The position numbers and the translations under genes were made by a program. Positions 57,043 to 64,000 of a DNA stretch of 64,000 nucleotides are shown one piece after another. The DNA comes from Legionella londiniensis. Lineage in GTDB: Bacteria; Pseudomonadota; Gammaproteobacteria; Legionellales; Legionellaceae. The notes beneath the pieces were generated by a model, which saw nothing but the letters and a program-made list of their open reading frames with translations, was not told the DNA's origin and made no database searches. Positions within the stretch are counted from its first letter, which is position 1. Every line of letters starts with the position of its first letter. Location: positions 189,973 through 253,972 of the forward strand of contig NZ_LNYK01000014.1 of the NCBI RefSeq assembly GCF_001467825.1. Reading direction: 5' to 3'.

Positions 57043-57768
57043 AGCTACGGGACTTGCAATCTTGACATCCTTAAAAATCGCATCCGATAGATTTTGCCAC
57101 ATGTTGTATTGATGAGAATAAATAAATTGAAAAGCGTTTATGACTTTTTCAGGGCATTCACGCCAAATTTCCATCAGCAAATCAAATGTGGATTCAAAGT
57201 GCTCAACAAACACATGCACGCGAAAAAAAGCGTGTGCCTTGCTCGGCAGATCCAGTGTGCGGACAAAATCGAAAAGATTGCGGTAATCAATATTGTCAAG
57301 CCGTTCATAGGCTGCGAATGCTGCAAACCGGGATAAAGGATCGTGTTCTTTTAACCAGCGAATATGGGTGTGATTAAATTCTTTTGCAAAGGGGAGATAA
57401 TGGGTTTTACTGAGGATTTCTTCATGAATGTCAACACCACACGCTTTGGCAAACCGCTCATAAAGCGCTTCATGTGAAAATTTGGTGCCCATGCCCAATT
57501 CTTCGGTGATATTGTCAATGACAATTTTTTTGATGCGCTCATCTTCAGCAAAATTGGCGAGATACCACATAAATTCAATAAAATACCCGCGAAGATGGTA
57601 AAATACCGCAGCGAATTTCTTTTTTTGCCCGGCATTCCAATTTTTAGTCTTGTTGGTATCAAACAAATCAATCTTTGCTATCCGCTCGTGATAGCTGTTG
57701 TCCACCTGACTCAAGAACGAGTGAAAGTCAGTTATATGCTGATTAGTACTCATCTCTTTTGCAATCAT
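57037..57768 (-). CDS. iron-containing redox enzyme, haem-oxygenase-like diiron family (CADD-like)
   Basis: A 243-residue helical protein of the haem-oxygenase-like diiron oxidase family, which includes Chlamydia CADD (a p-aminobenzoate synthase). Family features are VIDNITEELGMGTKFSHEAL (metal Glu/His region), AFAAYERLDNIDYRN and FFRVHVFVEHFESTFDLL near the C terminus. The last metal motif is H-x3-E-H-x-E rather than the usual H-x3-D-x2-H, so metal ligands are uncertain. The start is either ATG 57768 or ATG 57753. The final residues and stop are encoded by a REP element. Substrate unknown. Confidence 0.78.
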   Translation of the reverse strand: MIAKEMSTNQHITDFHSFLSQVDNSYHERIAKIDLFDTNKTKNWNAGQKKKFAAVFYHLRGYFIEFMWYLANFAEDERIKKIVIDNITEELGMGTKFSHEALYERFAKACGVDIHEEILSKTHYLPFAKEFNHTHIRWLKEHDPLSRFAAFAAYERLDNIDYRNLFDFVRTLDLPSKAHAFFRVHVFVEHFESTFDLLMEIWRECPEKVINAFQFIYSHQYNMWQNLSDAIFKDVKIASPVAP

Positions 57769-57836
57769 GGAAAAAATTAGCTTATTTTACCATATTTTTG
57801 TAAAGATTATGTATCTTGCCAGGTAAAATTTATGGG

Positions 57837-60800
57837 CTAACCCCCGCCGGTATTTTTGAGAGGACTTAAAGTTGATGATTGCCCCAGATTTTCCTCCTGG
57901 TTTTTCAAGGCACTTAATTTTTCTTTGATATCTTGTTGCTGTCGGGGAATTTCCGGTTTTAGTTCAGAAAGCAGGGTTTTAAATGTTTTATTATCAGTTA
58001 ACTCAAATTTTTGGATAGCGTTTGCTAAGGCTTCAATGCCTTTGTTCAGGGGCTGGTTGCTGATAAGTTCCGACAGGCAAATATCTCTTTGATTTCTTAA
58101 AACATGCTCTGAGCTTTCGTTGAATGCGGCATTGATTTTACTGTAAGCTTGACTTAAATCAGCTAATTGATCTTTGGGATAAGAGTTGAGATTGTTTAAA
58201 GTTGGACTTATTCTAAATAAAATTTGGCTCGGGCTTAATCTTTCTTCCTGATTGATGTTTTCCATAAATTTAGACAGGATGTTTTGAATGTCTGGATTGT
58301 TGTCTGCCAGCAGATTTTTTAATTTTTGGCATTTCTCAGCATAGAGCCCCTTGTATTCAGGATCAACTTTATCCAGTTGCATGGCAAGCAGGATATCGGG
58401 GTCGTATAAATTTATATTGTTTTTTATATTAACAATCGCCTGCGCATAGTTTTTATCTTCAATCGCTGCGTTCATTAATTGAATTGTAGTTTCGGTGACA
58501 GGGTCGGATTGCTTTAATATCAGTTTTGCTGCTTCTTTTTGCGTTTCTGAAAGCTTTGATTCCATCATATGATATTTAGCTGTGAATTCTTCTAATTTTT
58601 TGAGCTGTTCATTGTCTGCCATACCCAGTTTTTGATGGTACTTGATAATTTCTTTTAATTCGTTGGAGGGCTTTGGTAAATTAAACTCTTGTACGCCTAT
58701 ATCTTTTTTATAGATATCCCGCTGCTCTGCTATTCTTTGGTTAATGCCCTGAGTTCTGGCTTCTGCGGTGTTATATAGTGCTTGAATAATATTTCCTTTT
58801 AATTCTTTCAAATTTTGCACTAATTCCGTCAGTTTCTGTTCAGTATCTTGCAATTGTTTAAGCGAATTCTCTTCAGAATGCGGGCCTATCTGATGGCTGC
58901 TGTTTTGAAGCGTTGATAAACGCTCATCAAATGTTTTCTTGTCTTCTTCTTTAAGATAGTTTTGATAGGTTTCTTGATTCGCGCTCAGAAGTTTAATGAG
59001 TTTATTAGTCTCTTTTTCCTTTTGCTGTATGGATTGCAGCAGTATATCCTTTTGGGGTTCTAAATTGACCTCTTTGTTTTTATCTATCTCTTCCATGGGA
59101 ACTTGTAGGGAATCTCTATTCTCGTGCGCCTCGTTTTTCTTTGCTTCTGTCAGGGTGGTTTGTTCTGATTCTTGGCCTACATCATTTTCATTAAGATTTT
59201 CTTCAAGATGTTCTCCTTCTGCAAGTTGAATGGTTTGCGTACTTTCTGGTATGTGTGAATTGGGTTCTTGAACCGCTATATTCTCAATATGTTGTTCTTT
59301 GTCTTTTTTTCTTAATTGCTTAAGACTGTCTTTTAAATAACTTTGAGCAGTTTGTTTGGAAAAGGTTTTTTGTTCATCTATGCTGGATTTGAAGTTAAAC
59401 AATCTGCCGAGGTTATTGAAGAGATTTTTAAAGAAAGTATAAACTGCATCCCATTTGCTTTGACCCAACTGTTTGTCAATGACTTTCTCGGCATTATTAA
59501 ACCCTTCGTTAATAGTTTTTCCTGATACAAGTTGGGTTAAGCAATTTGTTTGGGTTGATTCGAGAAGCGTTTTAAGTTTATCGTCATTTCCAGCATTAAC
59601 AATTTGGGCTTTAAAGGCTTTGTCAATTTCGGCATATAATGTGCTCAGTTTATCTAAGTCAGCGGCTGAGTAATTGCCGAGTTTTGCTAATATTTTCCTT
59701 TTTTGATCATCGTCTTCCACAGGAGAATCAATACGATGAACCATGCTGGAAAGAGAATCCAGCTTATCTGGCGGAAATTCCCCAAGTGTTTTAATCCAGC
59801 CGCGATGGGGATTATTGAGATTCATTAAAATTGCCAAAGGTGATACAGAATTTTTCATGTTGTTCACCAGCACGCTTAAGACAGCCTGGTATTTGTCTGA
59901 CTGCTTGGAGGCCAGCAGTGTTTGTAATGGTTGCGTGTATTCCGGGTAACCATCTTGTTGCAAGACCTGGATAAAAATTGGGTTAAAAAGAGATTGATTG
60001 TCTTTAATGTTGAAGATGGCCTGAGCCAGGTTTTCATTGACTGCGATATTGGTTAATGAGTTCTTAATCAGCTCGTCAATATTGGTTCCTTCATATTTAA
60101 AATCACCTTTGAATTGATTCAGATCTAAAATGGCTTTTGCAGCTAAAATTTTAGGTTCACTGGCAATGATGTCAGTGAATTGCTTTTGACTCGTTTCATC
60201 AGTATAGATTGATGAACTGAACTGTTTTTTTAGGCTTAAAATTATATCCTGCTGATCGTTATTCAAGATCCTGCTGATAAGCTCTGCATTGCTGTGCAGT
60301 GTTCGATGTAAAAATAATGCAGCCTGCACTTTGTTTTGATCATCAGCATACTCTCTTAACGCTGCTTGATTGGTTTCATGAGTCCAGAGCAGGAAGTTAA
60401 TTTGCTCAGATTTACCACCAGACGCATATTGTTTAATTTCGCTCAGCGCTTCTTGGTTTAAATCTTTAAGGGGTATTGCATTGATGATTTTTTTAAGAGT
60501 TTCTGAATTTGTTGCATTTGCCCTTTTTAGAATGACTCCTGCATTTTCCTGATTCAAATGATCCACCAAACTTGCAAACGTTGTTTTCGGGTCAAACAGG
60601 TTTTTCACCTGGTTATCAATATGAACTTCTTTTTGATATTCAGCAAACAGGTATTCGAACGTACGATCAACCGTATTTAATGCTTCTTGAAATTTATTTA
60701 ACTCTTCCCGCGTTGCAAAATTTGCGATTTTTGGAATCTGGATTTTTTTCAGTTCTTTCATGAGGTCGGGATAATCTTTAAAGAGTTTGGCATAGTCTTC

Positions 60801-62057
60801 TTTTTGTTTAATTAATTTATCCCGCTGTTTATTTAAATTACTGAAAAGATTTTTATTAATTTTGGTGTCTATATTTTTATCAGTACTTTCCAATGTTTCG
60901 CTGATTTCCTTGAGCTTTTTTTGAATGTTGTTTATTTCTTGAAGCGTCGCAGCCTGCTTTGCCTGATGGATTAATTCATCTTGTCGCTTATTGGTTTTTT
61001 CAAGATGTTTTATTTGATAGTCATTTTCTAAAATTGACAAATTTTCAGCGACTTTATCATTGAGTGCCGCTATCTTTTTGGTTTGTTGCTCAGCCAATCT
61101 ATCGATCTCAGCACTTGCTTCCTTCATTTTTTGCTGAAAGTCAGTTAATTTGTCCTGAAACAGGTTGAACAGCGCGTCATTTTCACGGTGAAAAAATGCT
61201 ACGGCATGCGATGTGACTGAATGGATTTTGTCTGCCTCATCTATTTTTTTCTGCAGTTTTTCTAAATATTGGGTTACTTCTTTTTGATACTCCGGATGAT
61301 CTTTTGCAAACTTTCTTAAGTCACCCATTTTGGTTTCCAAGGTTTGATGAGCTTCATTGAGTTTCTTCTCCTCCTTGAGTTGCTTTTGCAGGGTTTCATT
61401 GAAATTATCCGAGCGCTTTTGGTAATCATCATAAGCCATTTCAAGCAGATCAATTTGCTGGCCTATAATTTGTTGTTTCACGGATTCATTTGATAAATTC
61501 ATTAATTTTTTTTCTAAAGCCTGGTACAGCAATTTAATATTTTTGGCAGCCTGGTTTCTTTCTTCAAGTAATTGATTTAAATTCTCATTTTTTTTCAGCA
61601 GTTCTTCTGTTTCTTTGGATGCTTTCGCCTCGCTGATTTTCTCAACCTTATTCTTCAATTCTGCAAAGCGTGTGGCTAGACCTTCTCTTGAGGTTGGGCT
61701 GTATGTATGGTTCTCCAGTCGCTTTTTGTTTTGAATAATATATCTATCAAATTCACGCTGGAAAGCTGCTAGTTTCTTTATCTGGGCTGAATATTCTGTC
61801 TTTTTCTCTAAAAAGGTTTCTTCAGTCAATTTTCCCGCGCCATCCGCTAATGTAGTCGCAGCTTTTATCCATCGGTTCGACTGATTAAGTTTTGCAAGAA
61901 TTGTTTTGGCTTCTTCAACAATATTTTCCTGGCCTGGATTTGCTTTTGAATCCTTATACTGTTCTAAAATGTTCTTGGCGCTATTAGCAATAGCATCCAT
62001 TTGTTCTTTGATGGTTTTAATTTTTTCCCGATATTCATTGATGTCTTTTAGATACAT
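57837..62057 (-). CDS. 1406-residue coiled-coil protein with internal duplication, effector candidate
   Basis: I do not recognise a family. Residues 1-480 and 1000-1170 are highly charged coiled coil. Two related helical modules occur at about 634-865 and 1171-1355; compare LAQAIFNIKDNQSLFNP with YAQAIVNIKNNINLYDP and CLTQLVSGKTINEGF with CLSELISNQPLNKGI. A hydrophilic Glu/Asn-rich linker (about 895-1000) separates them. There is no signal peptide or membrane span. The C-terminal tail has a short acidic patch (NQEENLG), as in many Dot/Icm substrates. Size and composition resemble Legionella effector genes; secretion is inference. Confidence 0.72.
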   Translation of the reverse strand: MYLKDINEYREKIKTIKEQMDAIANSAKNILEQYKDSKANPGQENIVEEAKTILAKLNQSNRWIKAATTLADGAGKLTEETFLEKKTEYSAQIKKLAAFQREFDRYIIQNKKRLENHTYSPTSREGLATRFAELKNKVEKISEAKASKETEELLKKNENLNQLLEERNQAAKNIKLLYQALEKKLMNLSNESVKQQIIGQQIDLLEMAYDDYQKRSDNFNETLQKQLKEEKKLNEAHQTLETKMGDLRKFAKDHPEYQKEVTQYLEKLQKKIDEADKIHSVTSHAVAFFHRENDALFNLFQDKLTDFQQKMKEASAEIDRLAEQQTKKIAALNDKVAENLSILENDYQIKHLEKTNKRQDELIHQAKQAATLQEINNIQKKLKEISETLESTDKNIDTKINKNLFSNLNKQRDKLIKQKEDYAKLFKDYPDLMKELKKIQIPKIANFATREELNKFQEALNTVDRTFEYLFAEYQKEVHIDNQVKNLFDPKTTFASLVDHLNQENAGVILKRANATNSETLKKIINAIPLKDLNQEALSEIKQYASGGKSEQINFLLWTHETNQAALREYADDQNKVQAALFLHRTLHSNAELISRILNNDQQDIILSLKKQFSSSIYTDETSQKQFTDIIASEPKILAAKAILDLNQFKGDFKYEGTNIDELIKNSLTNIAVNENLAQAIFNIKDNQSLFNPIFIQVLQQDGYPEYTQPLQTLLASKQSDKYQAVLSVLVNNMKNSVSPLAILMNLNNPHRGWIKTLGEFPPDKLDSLSSMVHRIDSPVEDDDQKRKILAKLGNYSAADLDKLSTLYAEIDKAFKAQIVNAGNDDKLKTLLESTQTNCLTQLVSGKTINEGFNNAEKVIDKQLGQSKWDAVYTFFKNLFNNLGRLFNFKSSIDEQKTFSKQTAQSYLKDSLKQLRKKDKEQHIENIAVQEPNSHIPESTQTIQLAEGEHLEENLNENDVGQESEQTTLTEAKKNEAHENRDSLQVPMEEIDKNKEVNLEPQKDILLQSIQQKEKETNKLIKLLSANQETYQNYLKEEDKKTFDERLSTLQNSSHQIGPHSEENSLKQLQDTEQKLTELVQNLKELKGNIIQALYNTAEARTQGINQRIAEQRDIYKKDIGVQEFNLPKPSNELKEIIKYHQKLGMADNEQLKKLEEFTAKYHMMESKLSETQKEAAKLILKQSDPVTETTIQLMNAAIEDKNYAQAIVNIKNNINLYDPDILLAMQLDKVDPEYKGLYAEKCQKLKNLLADNNPDIQNILSKFMENINQEERLSPSQILFRISPTLNNLNSYPKDQLADLSQAYSKINAAFNESSEHVLRNQRDICLSELISNQPLNKGIEALANAIQKFELTDNKTFKTLLSELKPEIPRQQQDIKEKLSALKNQEENLGQSSTLSPLKNTGGG

Positions 62058-62228
62058 GTCAGTCAGTCCGCTTTAAGTTCATTCGGATAAAATATCAAGC
62101 CTTTAGATATATTTTAGAACATCTATATCATTTCAGTTGATTCTTGGCTTGAAATGTCATAATTTGCGCTTCTTTAACGATTTATTGGCCTAAAATTGGG
62201 CTAATAGATACAAAGCAAGGAGTTTGTG

Positions 62229-62621
62229 ATGCAGCTAACAAAATGGGCAATCGCGGGGATGTATTTTTTATCATTGAATGCAATTGCTGCTTCCCACCAT
62301 CCGCAGGACTTCTTAAAGAGTGTAACGGGTTCTCAGCATGAAGGCGCTGAGATTGCTCAACACTTTTGCAGTAATTGCCATTCGGAAAATCCGCCTATTC
62401 CCTTAGGCGCCCCGCGGATTGGCATTGAGGCAGACTGGCAGCACCGCATAAAACAGGGTTTCTCAGTTCTCTTTAAGCATACTGACGAAGGCCTCAATGC
62501 CATGCCGCCAAGGGGCGGCTGTTTTGAATGCAGCGACCAGCAATTGGTTCTTGCAATTCTTGCCTTATTGCCTGAAAAAGAACAAAAAAGGCTTAATAAA
62601 GAACTTAAAGTTTCTAATTAA
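62229..62621 (+). CDS. periplasmic c5-type cytochrome c
   Basis: Small electron carrier. The 130-residue product has a signal peptide (MYFLSLNAIAAS), one haem-binding CSNCH (about 47-51) and the Met ligand in LNAMPPRGGC. The C-terminal FECSDQQLVLAILAL is typical of cytochrome c5 and of small cytochrome subunits. AAGGAG lies upstream of a GTG-ATG pair at 62226/62229. It is a single gene beside unrelated neighbours; its redox partner is unknown. Confidence 0.9.
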   Translation: MQLTKWAIAGMYFLSLNAIAASHHPQDFLKSVTGSQHEGAEIAQHFCSNCHSENPPIPLGAPRIGIEADWQHRIKQGFSVLFKHTDEGLNAMPPRGGCFECSDQQLVLAILALLPEKEQKRLNKELKVSN

Positions 62622-62707
62622 TACAAGAAGTTAGCTATTAATTGTAAAATCTGCTAAATAAATCATCAGTCCGCCCGATAACCTAGGAAAATAGGGAGGA
62701 TTGACCT

Positions 62708-63268
62708 ATGGACAAGAAGCTTATCGTATTGCCGTTGTGTATGTCGGCTGTTGCGTGCGGACCAATTGATCCGTCTACCGTGGTGGTTGATGATGCAGGT
62801 TATTCGCACTATACCGTGCATCACAGCATGGATAACAAAGGAAGTGATTATTTCCCGGCCAAGCGTGAGGCAACAGGCAGGAAAGTCTTTATTTTTGACC
62901 CCAAAGTTACAGCCTGGGCTGCTTATGATGCGCAGGGCAACCGGGTGAAAACCGGAAGAGCTTCTGGCGGTAAGGATTTCTGTGAAGATGTGGGCAGGCC
63001 TTGCCGAACGGTAACAGGCAAATTCCGGGTTTATTCGAAAAAAGGGGAAGATTGTACTTCAAGCATTTACCCCATTGAGACTGGCGGAGGTGCGCGCATG
63101 CCGTATTGCATGCACTTCAATGGCGGTTATTCCATTCACGGAGCATATGAAGTGCCAAACTACAATGCAAGCCATGGTTGTGTGCGGGTATTGCCGAGCG
63201 CTGCGAAATGGCTGAATGAAAATTTCATTGATATTGGAACCACCGTGATCGTCAAGCCTTATCACTAA
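62708..63268 (+). CDS. EnhA-like L,D-transpeptidase lipoprotein
   Basis: A 186-residue YkuD-domain protein with a short hydrophobic N terminus and a possible lipidation cysteine (A-V-A-C at residue 17). The active site is SIHGAYEVPNYNASHGCVRV, with the catalytic H and C. Length and layout match L. pneumophila EnhA, an entry-associated protein with the same domain. A strong GGGAGG precedes the ATG. A REP-like terminator follows. Whether it acts as a cross-linker or an entry factor cannot be told from sequence. Confidence 0.85.
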   Translation: MDKKLIVLPLCMSAVACGPIDPSTVVVDDAGYSHYTVHHSMDNKGSDYFPAKREATGRKVFIFDPKVTAWAAYDAQGNRVKTGRASGGKDFCEDVGRPCRTVTGKFRVYSKKGEDCTSSIYPIETGGGARMPYCMHFNGGYSIHGAYEVPNYNASHGCVRVLPSAAKWLNENFIDIGTTVIVKPYH

Positions 63269-63292
63269 ATCCTGCCGCCTATCCTAGCGTAG

Positions 63293-63329
63293 CCCGTATT
63301 AGCGAAGCGTAATACGGGTTTTTCTTTTT
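63293..63329 (+). terminator. REP-like terminator after the EnhA-like gene
   Basis: CCCGTATTA-GCGAAGCG-TAATACGGG forms a nine-pair stem followed by TTTTTCTTTTT. The same palindrome family recurs at 28548 and 57010; here it has acquired, or keeps, an efficient terminator T-run. Confidence 0.75.
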
Positions 63330-63335
63330 CCTATC

Positions 63336-63367
63336 CCCGCATTAGAACTTCGTCTAATGCGGACTAC
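63336..63367. repeat. second REP-like palindrome downstream of the EnhA-like gene
   Basis: CCCGCATTAGA and TCTAATGCGG pair around ACTTCG. With the preceding element it forms a pair between convergent genes, one member in the TAGA(A/C) variant also seen near 56974 and 10406. Confidence 0.65.
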
Positions 63368-63379
63368 TTTTAATAGAGG

Positions 63380-64000
63380 CTACTTTAGATAATTCCGCAA
63401 CAGCTTATTTACCAGCGATGGATCTCCTTTCCCCCTGGTTTGTTTCATGACCTGACCTACAAAAAACGCAAGCAATTTATCCTTGCCGGCACGGTATAAG
63501 GCAACTTGTTCCGGGAATTGATTCAAAACTTCATGTATGGCCGCTTCAAGTTCGCTTTGTTTCATCGTTTGCTCATAACCATGGAGTGCAATAAGCTCAT
63601 CGATAGTTTGCTTGGAGGTGAGTAATTGAGAAAAAATGGTCCTGGCCGTTTTATGATTAATTATTTGAGAGGACAACTTGTCTAATAAGCTCCCTAATTG
63701 GTTCGCTGACACCGGGGGGTACGCAAAACTGCCGTTCGTTTCATTTAAAGCTTCAGCATATGGGCCTTTTAACCAGTTAACCACTGTTTTTAAAGAAGCG
63801 GCGGTTTGTTTGACGACTGAATCGAAAAAATGAATTAATTCCGGTGAGGAAAGCAAAAATTCAATATCATCACTGGAAAACTCCTCTATTTCTCTGAGGC
63901 GCGCCCTGATTTGGGCTGGAAGCTCAGGCATGCTTTCTTGAATATGCGCTATATCTTCTTTTGACAGATGAACGGGCAGGAGGTCTGGCTCAGGGAAATA
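63380..64000 (-). CDS. gatB: aspartyl/glutamyl-tRNA amidotransferase subunit B (C-terminal part)
   Basis: GatB, with GatA and GatC, converts mischarged Glu-tRNA-Gln or Asp-tRNA-Asn to the correct form. The frame is open to the window edge, so only about the last 206 residues are present. They begin YFPEPDLLPV, the conserved GatB segment, then MPELPAQIRAR, and end with the YqeY-like domain (GKDKLLAFFVGQVMKQTRGKGDPSLVNKLL) that binds tRNA. The 5' part and gatAC lie beyond the window. Confidence 0.95.
   Translation of the reverse strand, partial: YFPEPDLLPVHLSKEDIAHIQESMPELPAQIRARLREIEEFSSDDIEFLLSSPELIHFFDSVVKQTAASLKTVVNWLKGPYAEALNETNGSFAYPPVSANQLGSLLDKLSSQIINHKTARTIFSQLLTSKQTIDELIALHGYEQTMKQSELEAAIHEVLNQFPEQVALYRAGKDKLLAFFVGQVMKQTRGKGDPSLVNKLLRNYLK

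Overview
The window is a contiguous stretch of a moderately AT-rich gammaproteobacterial chromosome, almost certainly from a Legionella species or a close Legionellales relative. The evidence is the lssY/lssZ pair next to lipB, the pilBCD block, an EnhA-like L,D-transpeptidase, eukaryotic-like proteins (a Dbl-type RhoGEF domain, a kinase-like protein, giant coiled-coil proteins) and two promoters carrying close matches to the PmrA box that drives many Dot/Icm effector genes in L. pneumophila. No rRNA, tRNA, CRISPR array, transposase or phage gene was recognised.

Layout. 1-1935: end of prfB and lysS. 1983-2804: a stand-alone Dbl-homology (RhoGEF) protein with a C-terminal membrane hairpin, followed by a small VOC protein. 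3484-7419: nrdAB on the minus strand, with paired NrdR boxes and a perfect DnaA box upstream. 7679-12377: phosphodiester glycosidase, pmbA, infA, aat and trxB. 12444-23023: an envelope and chromosome-maintenance run (ftsK, lolA, rarA, yhdP, a membrane protein, mpl, rimI). 23087-24786: a PolB-like 3'-5' exonuclease and a PhzF protein. 25070-28518: methylcitrate operon prpBCD, facing ppsR. 29586-34286: unknown proteins, then a 1047-residue effector candidate with a kinase-like core and three C-terminal repeats. 34398-41393: M50/CBS protease, pilBCD, a methyltransferase, a DUF1820 protein and hpt. 41537-48093: a long minus-strand series (dacA, dat, ybeD, lipB, lssY, lssZ, L,D-transpeptidase). 48496-51099: rlpA, a small ORF and a second effector candidate under a near-perfect PmrA box. 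51103-56942: a disaccharide module (MFS transporter, GH65 phosphorylase, beta-phosphoglucomutase) and an LqsS/CqsS-like sensor kinase. 57037-62057: a haem-oxygenase-like diiron protein and a 1406-residue coiled-coil protein with an internal duplication. 62229-64000: cytochrome c, an EnhA-like L,D-transpeptidase and the 3' end of gatB.

The core genes serve translation, dNTP supply, envelope growth and lipoate or propionate metabolism. Interleaved with them are accessory genes that look like host-interaction factors. Short palindromic REP-like elements recur at several gene ends, and one supplies the stop codon of a gene. The strongest leads are the bacterial RhoGEF protein, the two PmrA-type promoters with identical spacing to a TATAAT box, the kinase-like and duplicated-module giant proteins, and the NrdR/DnaA control region of nrdAB.
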